In this document: one piece after another, positions 1-7,941 of the stretch
How the letters are laid out: each line of letters begins with the position of its first letter
Numbering within the stretch: the first letter of the stretch is position 1
From: Phenylobacterium sp.
GTDB lineage: Bacteria > Pseudomonadota > Alphaproteobacteria > Caulobacterales > Caulobacteraceae
NCBI RefSeq assembly: GCF_004297125.1
Contig: NZ_SCVD01000039.1
Span: forward strand, 308,065 to 372,064
DNA length: 64,000 nt
Direction of reading: 5' to 3'
Position numbers and translations under genes: made by a program
The notes under the pieces: generated by a model
Seen by the model: the letters and a program-made list of their open reading frames with translations, nothing else
What the model was told of the DNA's origin: nothing
The model's database searches: none

Positions 1-621
1 GAGCTGTTCCAGCTTCTCGCGGGTCTCCAGCGGCGACGGCGGCGCGGCGTTGAACCGCTCCAGGGCCGCGCGGCGGTAGCCATAGATGCCGATATGCCGC
101 CACACCGGCTGATCGCCATGCAGGGTGGAGCGGGTGAAGTAGAGCGCCCGGCCGCTGCGGCCGTCCGCCTGCATCGACAGCACCGCCTTCACCACGTCCG
201 GATTGCTCCGGTCATGGGGCGACGCTTCGGGCGCCACCACGGTGGCGATGTCGCAGGACGCCTCCCGCTCCAGCAGGCCGGCGCACGCGGCCAGCACCGC
301 CGGCGAAACGAACGGCATGTCGCCCTGCAGGTTGATCACCACGTCATGCTCGCGCCCGGGGTCGAGCTGCGCCAGCGCCGCCAGGATGCGGTCCGAGCCC
401 GACGGCAGGTCCGGATCGGTGAGCACCGCGGTCCCGCCCGCCTTCGCCACCGCCTCCACGATCTCGGGATCGCCCGCCGCCACGGCCACCGGACCGGCGT
501 TCGCCGCCTGCGCCTGGCGCAGGACGCGCACGATCATGGGTACGCCATCGATGTCCGCCAGGGGTTTCCCCGGCAGGCGTGTCGCGGCCATGCGCGCGGG
601 GATGAGGACAATCGGGTTCAT
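1..621 (-). CDS. kdsB: 3-deoxy-manno-octulosonate cytidylyltransferase (CMP-KDO synthetase), partial
   Basis: Activates KDO with CTP for lipopolysaccharide inner-core synthesis in the cytoplasm. The ATG lies at 619-621 and the frame stays open to the left edge, giving 207 codons of a protein usually near 250 residues, so the C-terminus is missing. The N-terminus begins MNPIVLIPARMAATRLPGKP, the KdsB nucleotide-binding signature (IPAR..STRLPGKP in the family). Further inside are the LQGD motif and an IGIYGYRR segment, both typical of the family. It is divergent from the cytochrome c gene, with 137 bp between the starts. The call is firm; only the end is unseen. Confidence 0.93.
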   Translation of the reverse strand, partial: MNPIVLIPARMAATRLPGKPLADIDGVPMIVRVLRQAQAANAGPVAVAAGDPEIVEAVAKAGGTAVLTDPDLPSGSDRILAALAQLDPGREHDVVINLQGDMPFVSPAVLAACAGLLEREASCDIATVVAPEASPHDRSNPDVVKAVLSMQADGRSGRALYFTRSTLHGDQPVWRHIGIYGYRRAALERFNAAPPSPLETREKLEQL

Positions 622-758
622 GCCGTATGGGCTGGGACGTCTTGGGCGGTTGCGCGAGCGCCGGTAGCGTGTAAGAGAGCCGCACGCAATAAGGGGCGGG
701 ATTCCCGCGCGTCCGGGGGCTCTGCTCTACGGCCGAATAGAGGCGTGACTAGGGGATT

Positions 759-1493
759 ATGAGCGACCTTACGTTCAACAAGATCGCCGGCGCCGTCCTG
801 GCGACGGGTCTGGCCATTGTCGGCCTTCGTGAGCTTTCGGCGGGTGTCTTCACCCCCGAGCATCCTTCCAAGCCCGGCTACATGGTCGAAGTCGCCGAAG
901 AGGGCGGTGAAGGCGGCGCCGTCGCGGACACGCCGCCGGACTGGGGCACGGTCCTGCCGACGGCCAATGTGGCGGCGGGCGAAGCCACCTTCGCCAAGTG
1001 CAAGTCCTGCCACTCGATCCAGCAAGGCGGCCCGAACGGCACCGGCCCGGACCTGTGGGGCGTCGTGGGCCGCAAGCCCGGCACGCACGGCGGCTTCGCC
1101 TATTCGGCGGGCATGACCGACTTCGGCGGCAAGCAGCCGGCCTGGGACTACGATCACCTCTACGAGTTCATCAAGGGCCCGCAGAAGTACATCCCCGGCA
1201 CCAAGATGACCTTCGTCGGCATCAAGAAGCCGGAAGACCGCATCAACCTGATCGCCTACCTCAAGTCGCAGGGCGGCACCCTGGCCGTCCCCGCGCCCGA
1301 TCCGTCGCGTGCGCCCGGCGCGGCGGCCCCGGCGGCCGGCGCGGCTCCGGCCGCGGAAGGCGCCGCGGCTCCGGTGGCCGCCGAAGGCCAGCCCACCGCC
1401 ACGACGGCCGCTCCGGCCTCCACCAGCGGCGGTCCGGCCGGCCAGGCTCCCGCCGCCCCCGGCGCGCCGGCTGCGGCCCCCGCGAAGAAATAG
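759..1493 (+). CDS. membrane-anchored cytochrome c (CycM/c552 type)
   Basis: Class I c-type cytochrome that probably shuttles electrons on the periplasmic face of the inner membrane, between the bc1 complex and an oxidase. One N-terminal hydrophobic segment (about residues 9-31) looks like an uncleaved anchor. The heme site is CKSCH at 81-85, the GPDLWGVVGR block follows, and Met150 in IPGTKM is the likely sixth heme ligand. The mature-like domain ends near residue 175. A low-complexity Ala/Pro tail of about 70 residues follows, longer than in most CycM proteins. An intrinsic terminator follows at once. The cytochrome class is clear; the exact partner oxidase is inferred. Confidence 0.9.
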   Translation: MSDLTFNKIAGAVLATGLAIVGLRELSAGVFTPEHPSKPGYMVEVAEEGGEGGAVADTPPDWGTVLPTANVAAGEATFAKCKSCHSIQQGGPNGTGPDLWGVVGRKPGTHGGFAYSAGMTDFGGKQPAWDYDHLYEFIKGPQKYIPGTKMTFVGIKKPEDRINLIAYLKSQGGTLAVPAPDPSRAPGAAAPAAGAAPAAEGAAAPVAAEGQPTATTAAPASTSGGPAGQAPAAPGAPAAAPAKK

Positions 1494-1517
1494 CGGCGGC
1501 GGAAAATTGGATTACGG

Positions 1518-1549
1518 AATGGCCGGGCTCAGTCCCGGCCATTTTCGTT
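1518..1549 (+). terminator. intrinsic terminator after the cytochrome c gene
   Basis: A perfect 10-bp stem (AATGGCCGGG at 1518-1527 with its complement at 1534-1543), a 6-nt loop and a T-rich 3' side. It sits between the cytochrome gene and the convergent NlpC/P60 gene. Confidence 0.8.
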
Positions 1550-2383
1550 TCAGACCCGCCGATAGCCTGTCGGCTGGCCGGATCCCGCGCCGTCGATGCG
1601 GGCGATGGCCTCGGCGAGCGTTTCGACGACCGTCGCCATGTGATGGCCGTTGGCGTGGACGATGCGTCCCTCGCCGATCCCCAGCGCCACATGGCCTTTC
1701 CAGAACACCAGGTCGCCGCGGCCGAAGTCGGCCGCCTCGATCGGCGCACCGATCGCCTGTTGCTGGTCGGTGTCGCGCGGGCAGGCCCGGCCGCAGGCGA
1801 ACAGCGCCTGCTGGATCAGCCCCGAGCAGTCGAGGCCCAGGCTCTCGCGGCCGCCCCAGAGGTAGGGCGCGCCCACGAAGCGCTCCGCCACCGCGGCCCA
1901 ATCGTCCTCGAACTGGCCGATGGGCGACAGGTGCGCCGCGGTCATCCAGCCGGCGCCGGCGACCTTGGCCAGCCTGCCCTCGACGGCTTCCACCGTGACC
2001 AGGCTGTTGATCGAATAGGGGCCGAGCGCGCGCGACTTGATGCTGGCTTCGGCGAAGGCGTAGGTGCGCAGGGCCGCGACGCGGTGCGTGGGCATCGGGC
2101 CGGCAAGGGCCAGGGCCGCCGCCTCCACGAAGCCCACATAGCCGTCGCGGGCGGCCTGGCCGAACAGCCACGCGCCCTCTTCCTCCAGGACCTCGAACCG
2201 CTCGCCGAACAGAATCTGGTCCATCTGTTCGGAATTGGCGTCGGGCGCCGAGCGGATCGCCGCGGCGGGCGCCATGCAGCCCATGGCCTTGGGATCGAGG
2301 TACACCTCGGCTTCCAGCACGCCTTCCAGGCTGCGGGCGGCGATGCCGTCGCGCCAGGGCGTGATGCGCGGATCATGCTTCAT
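1550..2383 (-). CDS. NlpC/P60 family cysteine peptidase with SH3 domains
   Basis: Predicted peptidoglycan endopeptidase that cuts stem peptides. The N-terminal half (about residues 40-150) has two SH3-like cell-wall-binding stretches. The C-terminal NlpC/P60 domain carries the nucleophile Cys186 in LDCSGL, His231 in KGHVALG and His243 in VHANG, so the catalytic triad looks intact. There is no evident signal peptide, so export is unclear; relatives in alphaproteobacteria share this layout. Its start overlaps the stop of the M17 peptidase gene by 4 bp (ATGA), so the two are translationally coupled. Length 277 residues fits the family. Confidence 0.9.
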   Translation of the reverse strand: MKHDPRITPWRDGIAARSLEGVLEAEVYLDPKAMGCMAPAAAIRSAPDANSEQMDQILFGERFEVLEEEGAWLFGQAARDGYVGFVEAAALALAGPMPTHRVAALRTYAFAEASIKSRALGPYSINSLVTVEAVEGRLAKVAGAGWMTAAHLSPIGQFEDDWAAVAERFVGAPYLWGGRESLGLDCSGLIQQALFACGRACPRDTDQQQAIGAPIEAADFGRGDLVFWKGHVALGIGEGRIVHANGHHMATVVETLAEAIARIDGAGSGQPTGYRRV

Positions 2384-3750
2384 GCGAAACGCTCGCGGAT
2401 CATGCGGTAGAGGCCACGGATGGCCTGGGCTTCACCGCCGCCGGGGAATCCGGGACGGGCGCGGGGGTTCCACGCGAATATGTCTAGATGGACCCACGGG
2501 CCCGGCGGCGCAAACCGCTGCAGGAACAGGGCCGCCGTGACCGAACCCGCCTGGGCCCAGCCGTCGGGGTCGTTCTTGATCTCGGCCACGTCGCTGTCCA
2601 GCGCGTCGGCGTAGGGCTTCCAGAGCGGCATCCGCCACAGGGGATCCGATTCCGCCTTGGCTGCCGAGTCGATCTGCGCCGCCAGCTCCTCGTCGTCCGT
2701 GTAGAACGGCGGAAGCTGCGGTCCGAGCGCGATCCGGGCCGCGCCGGTCAGGGTGGCCATGTCGATGGTCAGGGCCGGTTCCAGCTCGCCGGCCCGCGTC
2801 AGGGCGTCGGCCAGGATCAGGCGGCCCTCGGCGTCGGTGTTGCCCACCTCGATGGAGAGCCCCTTGCGGGAGGCCAGCACGTCGCCCGGCCGCATGGCGT
2901 CGCCCGAGATGGCGTTCTCCACCGCCGGCACCAGCACCGCCAGGCGCACCGGCAGGCCGGCGGCCATGACCATGCGGCCCAGCGCGAGGGCGTGGGCGGC
3001 GCCGCCCATGTCCTTCTTCATCAGCCGCATGCCGGCCGACGGTTTGATGTCCAGGCCGCCGGTGTCGAACACCACGCCCTTGCCGACGATGCAGACCAGC
3101 GGCTTGCCCGGCTTGCCCCAGCTCATCTCGATGAACCGCGGGCTGCGGGCGGGGTCGGCCGCGCGGCCGACGGCGTGGATGGCCGGGTAGTTGGCCTCCA
3201 GCAGGCCCTCGCCCTCGATCACCGTGATCGTGGCGCCGTGCTGCTCGGCGATCTCGCGGGCGATGGTCTCGATCTGCAGCGGCCCCATGTCGTTGGCCGG
3301 CGTGTTGACCATGTCGCGGGCCAGGGCGCAGGCGTGGGCCACCTGCCGGACCTCGGTGACGTCGGCGCCCTCCGCCAGCAGGCGGGGCCGTTCGCCTTCT
3401 CGTGTCTTGTAGCGGTCGAAGCGGTAGCCCCCCAGCGCGAAGGCCAGGGCGGCCTGGTCGGCGCCGACGGCGTCGGGCTTGCGGGCGATCCGATAGACGC
3501 CGCCCGGCAGCTTGGCGGGCAAGGCGCGGAAGGTCGTCCAGGCGTCGCCCGCGCCGAACAGGACGCGATCGAGCGCGCCCGTGGCGTCGGGGATCAGCAG
3601 GACCTGGCCCGGCTTGCCTTTGAACTCGGCGGTGCGGGCGAGCGCCGCGGCGAACGCATCGGCCTCCAGGGCCGCGGTCGTTTCGGCCTCGGTCATCGCG
3701 TGGATCGGCGTGACCGGCCCGTCCCAGGCCTCGAGGATCGTCTCGCTCAT
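2380..3750 (-). CDS. M17 leucyl aminopeptidase family protein
   Basis: Cytosolic metalloaminopeptidase that removes N-terminal residues from peptides. The family signature NTDAEGRL is at residues 304-311. The probable two-metal site is Lys224 and Asp229 in GKGVVFDTGG, Asp247 in KKDMGG, and Asp306 and Glu308 in the signature. At 456 residues it is a little shorter than PepA (about 500), with a reduced N-terminal domain, as in the PepB-like branch. It begins 2 bp after the cpaA stop and overlaps the NlpC/P60 gene by 4 bp, suggesting one transcript. A role in recycling muropeptide-derived peptides with its neighbour is an inference. Confidence 0.92.
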   Translation of the reverse strand: MSETILEAWDGPVTPIHAMTEAETTAALEADAFAAALARTAEFKGKPGQVLLIPDATGALDRVLFGAGDAWTTFRALPAKLPGGVYRIARKPDAVGADQAALAFALGGYRFDRYKTREGERPRLLAEGADVTEVRQVAHACALARDMVNTPANDMGPLQIETIAREIAEQHGATITVIEGEGLLEANYPAIHAVGRAADPARSPRFIEMSWGKPGKPLVCIVGKGVVFDTGGLDIKPSAGMRLMKKDMGGAAHALALGRMVMAAGLPVRLAVLVPAVENAISGDAMRPGDVLASRKGLSIEVGNTDAEGRLILADALTRAGELEPALTIDMATLTGAARIALGPQLPPFYTDDEELAAQIDSAAKAESDPLWRMPLWKPYADALDSDVAEIKNDPDGWAQAGSVTAALFLQRFAPPGPWVHLDIFAWNPRARPGFPGGGEAQAIRGLYRMIRERFA

Positions 3751-3752
3751 GG

Positions 3753-4277
3753 TCAGAGCCCCACGGCTGCGGCGAAGGGGGAGCTCGCGAAGGCGGTGAG
3801 GGCGCCGATGGCGATCGCCAGGCCATAGGGGATGCCCTGCTCCCCGTCGGCCAGGCGGTTCACCCAGCGGGGGCCCAGCGCGACGATCGGGCGCAGGTTC
3901 GCGGAACGCAGCGACAGCAGCAGGATCGCCAGGCCGCCGCCCGCTACGGCGGTGCCAAGCACGAATGTGGTGAGCGCCGGCCAGCCCAGCCAGAGCGCCG
4001 CGGCGGCGATCAGCTTGGCGTCGCCCCCGCCCATCCAGCGCAGGGCGAACATGACCATGCCGGCCAGCAGGGCCGCGACGCCGATGGCCAGGTGCAGCCC
4101 CAGCGTCGAAAGCGGCAGGCCCACGGCGAGGCCGGCGACAGGGAACAGGGCCAGCAGCGCCAGCGAGATCCAGTTGGGGATCGTGAACGAGATCGCGTCG
4201 CTGAAGGCTGCGGCCAGGACCAGGGCCGGAAAAAGCAGCACAAGAACGGCGGCGAGCAACGCGAGCATCGGGGGCAT
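3753..4277 (-). CDS. cpaA: type IV prepilin peptidase, CpaA/TadV type
   Basis: Inner-membrane aspartyl protease (A24) that cleaves the leader of Flp/Tad pilins. About 174 residues, almost wholly hydrophobic with five or six membrane segments. The two catalytic aspartates are visible: Asp27 in the FSDAISFTIPNW stretch and Asp86 in MGGGDAKL. I chose the ATG at 4277, preceded by GAGAGG. An upstream in-frame ATG at 4331 abuts the pilin terminator and is unlikely. The pilin gene lies just upstream but is separated by that terminator. Downstream are two peptidase genes rather than the usual cpaB-cpaF, so the Tad machinery must be elsewhere. Confidence 0.88.
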   Translation of the reverse strand: MPPMLALLAAVLVLLFPALVLAAAFSDAISFTIPNWISLALLALFPVAGLAVGLPLSTLGLHLAIGVAALLAGMVMFALRWMGGGDAKLIAAAALWLGWPALTTFVLGTAVAGGGLAILLLSLRSANLRPIVALGPRWVNRLADGEQGIPYGLAIAIGALTAFASSPFAAAVGL

Positions 4278-4337
4278 GACCTCTCTGATCGTCCTTATGC
4301 CTTCCAGCGAATGAACGGACCGTTGCAGCATAGCTTG

Positions 4338-4377
4338 AAAAGAAAAAAGGCCCCCGGCGTTTCCGCCGGAGGCCTTT
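4338..4377 (-). terminator. intrinsic terminator after the Flp pilin gene
   Basis: A GC-rich hairpin (arms about 4346-4359 and 4364-4377, GGCC..CCGGCG paired with CGCCGG..GGCC), followed on the minus strand by a TTTTTTCTTTTC tract. It lies between the pilin stop and the cpaA start. This allows much higher pilin than peptidase expression. Confidence 0.85.
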
Positions 4378-4397
4378 GTCTCGATCTGGACGAGCGC

Positions 4398-4574
4398 TTA
4401 GGTGTTCGCGTCCTTGAGCGCGGTCTCAATCGTTTTGAAGGTGGTGTTGAGCTCGGTGCCCAGGGCGCCGAGGGCGCCCACGAGGACGACGGCGATCAGG
4501 GCGGCGATCAGGCCATACTCGATGGCGGTCGCGCCGGATTCGTCTTTCAGGAAGCGGGTCATGAACTTGGTCAT
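4398..4574 (-). CDS. Flp family type IVb pilin
   Basis: Major subunit of Flp/Tad pili, 58 residues. The prepilin motif is clear: a short charged leader (MTKFMTRFLKDESG), then ATAIEYGLIAAL with the invariant Glu-Tyr pair after the cleavage Gly14, then one long hydrophobic helix. The ATG at 4574 has a strong ribosome site (AGGAGA) about 8 nt upstream. It is the orthologue type of Caulobacter PilA. It has its own terminator ahead of cpaA and a possible CtrA site about 100 bp upstream. Confidence 0.93.
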   Translation of the reverse strand: MTKFMTRFLKDESGATAIEYGLIAALIAVVLVGALGALGTELNTTFKTIETALKDANT

Positions 4575-4669
4575 TTTAATTCTCTCCTAGATTCAGCGAG
4601 CAGACTGTGGGGGGCTCCAAGCTCTCGCCTGCTCGCCCCGAAGAACACGACCAATGTCCCCCACCGCGT

Positions 4670-4684
4670 TTAAGAGCGCATGAA
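4670..4684. promoter_or_regulatory. possible CtrA binding site upstream of the pilin gene
   Basis: TTAA-N7-TGAA (7 of 8 bases of the full TTAA-N7-TTAA CtrA site), about 100 bp upstream of the pilin start codon. In Caulobacter, pilA is directly activated by CtrA. A single degenerate match can occur by chance. Confidence 0.35.
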
Positions 4685-4788
4685 TCCGGATGCCTAATAT
4701 CCGTATACGATTACCGGGCGTTAAAGGTTGATATCCGTAAACCATATGCCGGCAAAGCTTCGGATTCCCCAAGGGAATCAACCTGTCG

Positions 4789-6270
4789 TCACGCCGCGTA
4801 AGCTGAGCCGCGGCCGCCGCCGCGCACGAAGGCCAAGCCGACGAGGCCGACCGCCAGCAGCAGCAGCAAGGTGGCGAAGCCCCCCTGCTGCGTGCCCGTG
4901 GCGCGGGTTCCGAGGTTGACCAGGGTCGGCGCCAGCCACGCCGTGGCGACTCCCGACAGGGCGTAGACCCCGAAGAACGCGCCGGTCTGGGCCGGCGGTG
5001 TGATGCGCGTCAGCAGGGTGCGGCTGGAGGCGTATTGGGCGGTGATGAAGATGGCGCTGATGAAGCCCACCAACACGAAGACCACGTCCGGCAGGTGCGT
5101 GAACACCGGCCCGCCCCACACCGGCGCCGCCGTCCCCGCATCGTACGGCCAGAAGAACAGGATCAGGTCCGGTCGCATGCCCAGGAAGCCGGTCATCGCC
5201 ACCATGGTCATCACGATCTCAAGCCGCAGCGCGTTCTTCGGCCCTATCCCGGCGTCCAGCCAGCGGCCGACAAACCCGCCCAGCACGGCGACGATGGAGA
5301 GCAGGATGCCATAGGCCAGCATCTCCAGCCCGCCCCACTTCATCACGCCCACCGCATAGACCCCGGCGTAGACCAGCACCCCGTTCATCCCGTCGACGAA
5401 GAACATCCGCGAGCCGATGTAGACCGCCGCGTCCTTGAAGTGGCTGATGGTCTTCAGCATCCGCCAGAGTTCGGCCGCGCCCTGGGCGAAGGCGCGGCCC
5501 ACCGGCGTACCCGTCCGCGGCGCATCGGGCGTCCAGAGGAACAGCGGGATCGAGCCAAAGAACAACAGGCCCGCGGCCAGCAGGGCGACCACCCGCTCCG
5601 GCTCGTGCGTCGCCGGGTCCAGGCCGAACAGCGGCGCCGACGGCACCCAGCTCCAATCCACCTTGCCCGGCAGGGCGAAGGCCCAGGCGGTGAACACCAG
5701 GGCCAGCACCGAGAACAGGTTGCCCAGCGACAGCGCCAGGCCCGAGGCCTTGTGCGCGCCCTGCAATCCCGCCGCGCGGACCAGCAGCGAGTTGTGGAAG
5801 ATCTCGTTGTAGGCGAACAGCACCTGCACCGTCATGGCGAACAGCATGGTCATGCCGACCGACAGGCCCGTGCCGTCCGGCTTGGCCCACCACAGCGCGG
5901 CGCACAGCGGGATCATCAGCGCGACGATCAGGCCCAGCCAGCCCTTGCGCTGTCCCAGCTTGTCGATCGAGGCGCCGATGAACGGCGCGGTGGCCATTAC
6001 CGTCCAGCCGGCCAGTTGCTGGGCGTGGCTGATGACCTCCTGGCCCCGCACCGGGTCGCCGATCATCGACGAGGCCACGTAGGGCATGAAGATATAGATC
6101 GTGATCAGGATGACGAAGGGGTCGCGGCCGCCCTCGAAGATCGACCAGGCCACGCCGCCGCGGTCCAATCGGCCGTTGTCGGCGGCGAACGAGCCACGGG
6201 TGTCGGCGGCGTCGGTGTCTTTCACTCTGGCATCCCGCATAGCCGCACTCGGGGACGGCCTTGGGTCCAC
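4789..6270 (-). CDS. MFS transporter, UMF1/Atg22-like
   Basis: Inner-membrane major facilitator carrier of about 493 residues with 11-12 predicted membrane segments. The first helix region (VAWSIFEGGRDPFVILITIY) resembles the W..YD.A.SPF opening of the UMF1/Atg22-like subfamily. An IDKLGQRKG loop between helices 2 and 3 is the MFS signature loop. The substrate is not evident. The frame opens with a GTG at 6270; an ATG ten codons further in (6240) is equally possible, and the first 35 residues are hydrophilic. It stands alone, with the phosphatase genes upstream on the same strand and the pilin region downstream. Confidence 0.8.
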   Translation of the reverse strand: MDPRPSPSAAMRDARVKDTDAADTRGSFAADNGRLDRGGVAWSIFEGGRDPFVILITIYIFMPYVASSMIGDPVRGQEVISHAQQLAGWTVMATAPFIGASIDKLGQRKGWLGLIVALMIPLCAALWWAKPDGTGLSVGMTMLFAMTVQVLFAYNEIFHNSLLVRAAGLQGAHKASGLALSLGNLFSVLALVFTAWAFALPGKVDWSWVPSAPLFGLDPATHEPERVVALLAAGLLFFGSIPLFLWTPDAPRTGTPVGRAFAQGAAELWRMLKTISHFKDAAVYIGSRMFFVDGMNGVLVYAGVYAVGVMKWGGLEMLAYGILLSIVAVLGGFVGRWLDAGIGPKNALRLEIVMTMVAMTGFLGMRPDLILFFWPYDAGTAAPVWGGPVFTHLPDVVFVLVGFISAIFITAQYASSRTLLTRITPPAQTGAFFGVYALSGVATAWLAPTLVNLGTRATGTQQGGFATLLLLLAVGLVGLAFVRGGGRGSAYAA

Positions 6271-6318
6271 CGTAAACCGCGGAGATAGGTTGTCGATGGT
6301 TACTTGAGCGGCCGGGAC

Positions 6319-7092
6319 CTAGGCCAGCAGGCGGTCGTGGATGGCGGCGCGCAGGGCCGCGTCGAGGCCCAGGGCCTCGCCCAGGTAGCCGTCCAGCGAG
6401 CCGTGCGCCTCGCGCATCACCCGGAACGCCTCGGCGAGATATTCGGCCTCCACCCGCATGGCCGTCATCAGCGCCTCGTCCGAGGCGATGCGGCCGGTGG
6501 CTTCCCGGACCACCTCGCGGATCATCGGCAGCCGCTTCTCCATCCGCGCCGGGTCATTGGTCAGCAGGTAGTCGGCCTGGATGTCGTCGTCGTGGACGCC
6601 GGCCACGTGGTGGGTCAGCGCGCAGATGATGCCGGTGCGGTCCTTGCCCGCCGCGCAGTGGACCAGGATCGGGCCTTCCGTGCCGGCCAGGGCGCGGAAG
6701 TAGCGTGCGTACAGGTCGATGTGGCGCTGCTGGAACGGGGCGTGGCGGTAATAGTCCATCATGTAGGCGTGGAACGAGGCCGGCGTCAGGTCCGAGCTCT
6801 GGATGAAGGTCGACCACTCGTCGGCGGTGTCCTGGCCGATGTCGTTCTGGATCACCTCGGCGGAGAAGCCGTTCCAGCGCCGCGACGGCTCCTTTTCGCG
6901 CTCGTTGGCGCGCCGCAGGTCGACGATCACCGAAAGGCCCAGGCCCGCCAGCTTCTCGAGGTCGGCGTCCGTGGCCTTGGACTGCCCCGCCGAGCGGTAG
7001 AGCAGGCCCCGCTTCAGCCGCTTCTGCCCGGCCGCATAGTCTCCGAAGTCGCGGAAGTTCTCGATGGCGTCGAAGGGGAGATGTCGGGTCAT
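6319..7092 (-). CDS. tyrosine-protein phosphatase (Y_phosphatase3 type), copy A
   Basis: Cytosolic protein tyrosine/dual-specificity phosphatase, 257 residues. The active-site loop HCAAGKDRTG has nucleophile Cys146 and Arg152. The N-terminal ENFRDFGDYA and GLLYRSAGQ blocks and the VDLRRANERE block are the usual markers of this bacterial family (MptpB-like). The start at 7092 was chosen because the protein then begins MTRH-FDAIENFRDFG, identical in pattern to copy B. It lies 49 bp downstream of copy B on the same strand, as a tandem duplicate. No signal peptide is visible. The substrate is unknown; some relatives act on phosphoinositides. Confidence 0.88.
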   Translation of the reverse strand: MTRHLPFDAIENFRDFGDYAAGQKRLKRGLLYRSAGQSKATDADLEKLAGLGLSVIVDLRRANEREKEPSRRWNGFSAEVIQNDIGQDTADEWSTFIQSSDLTPASFHAYMMDYYRHAPFQQRHIDLYARYFRALAGTEGPILVHCAAGKDRTGIICALTHHVAGVHDDDIQADYLLTNDPARMEKRLPMIREVVREATGRIASDEALMTAMRVEAEYLAEAFRVMREAHGSLDGYLGEALGLDAALRAAIHDRLLA

Positions 7093-7141
7093 TCCGCGTG
7101 TTCTAGCCACCTTCCGCGAAGAATTCGAGGCGGCCGCGGCG

Positions 7142-7915
7142 TCAACCGCCCAACATGCGGGCGTGGATCCGCTCGCGCAGCGCCGCGTCCACGCCGAGCA
7201 CCTCTTCCAGGTAGCGGTCGACCGAGCCGCACCGGCCGCGGATCTCGTCGAAGGCGGCGTCCAGGAACTCGGGATAGACCTGCACCCAGGCCCGGAGCGC
7301 CTCGTCCGACGGCCGCCGTCCGACCAGCCGCTCCACGAACCCACCCGCCTGCGCCATCTTCCGCTCCAGCCGGCTCTCGTCGTTGGTCATCAGATAGTCG
7401 GCGATCATGTCGTCGTGGTGGACCCCTGCGATCTGATGCAGGAACGCGCAGGCCAGGCCGGTGCGGTCCTTGCCGGCCGCGCAGTGGACCACGACGGCGC
7501 CGTCCGCCTCGCCCACGGAACGCAGGAACCGCCCGAACAGGTCGACCAGCCGGGGCTCGAAGACGTTCGCGCGATAGTGCCGGAGGGTGTCGGCGACGAG
7601 CGACTCGGCCGTCAGCGGCGAACCCTCAAGCTCGCGCACCCAGTCCTGGCCCGACAGGATGTCGTTCTCCACGACCAGGCCATCGAACCCCGCCCACCGC
7701 CGCGACGGCTCCCGCTCCCGCTCGTTCGGCTGGCGCAGGTCGACGATCGCCGCCAGGCCCAGGGCCTGGAGCTTGGCCAGGTCCGCGTCCGTCGCATGCG
7801 CGTGATGCCCCGAACGGTACAGCCGCCCGGAAACCAGCCCCCGCCCACAGGCGGTCGCATAGCCGCCGAAGTCGCGGAAGTTCTCGATGGCGTCGAAGTC
7901 GATGTGCCGAGTCAT
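7142..7915 (-). CDS. tyrosine-protein phosphatase (Y_phosphatase3 type), copy B
   Basis: Second member of the tandem pair, again exactly 257 residues, with active-site HCAAGKDRTG (Cys145, Arg151) and the same N-terminal ENFRDFGGYA and RLYRSG blocks. The two copies are clearly related but diverged through their middle sections, so the duplication is not recent. It sits between AMP nucleosidase upstream (26 bp gap) and copy A downstream, and may be co-transcribed with both. Confidence 0.88.
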   Translation of the reverse strand: MTRHIDFDAIENFRDFGGYATACGRGLVSGRLYRSGHHAHATDADLAKLQALGLAAIVDLRQPNEREREPSRRWAGFDGLVVENDILSGQDWVRELEGSPLTAESLVADTLRHYRANVFEPRLVDLFGRFLRSVGEADGAVVVHCAAGKDRTGLACAFLHQIAGVHHDDMIADYLMTNDESRLERKMAQAGGFVERLVGRRPSDEALRAWVQVYPEFLDAAFDEIRGRCGSVDRYLEEVLGVDAALRERIHARMLGG

Positions 7916-7941
7916 CGCGCCACGATCTCGCGAGTCGCGGC

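Noticed and set aside
4708..4725. Second CtrA-like site near the pilin gene (TTAA-N7-TAAT on the minus strand)
   Set aside because: Two mismatches in one half-site; too weak to list.
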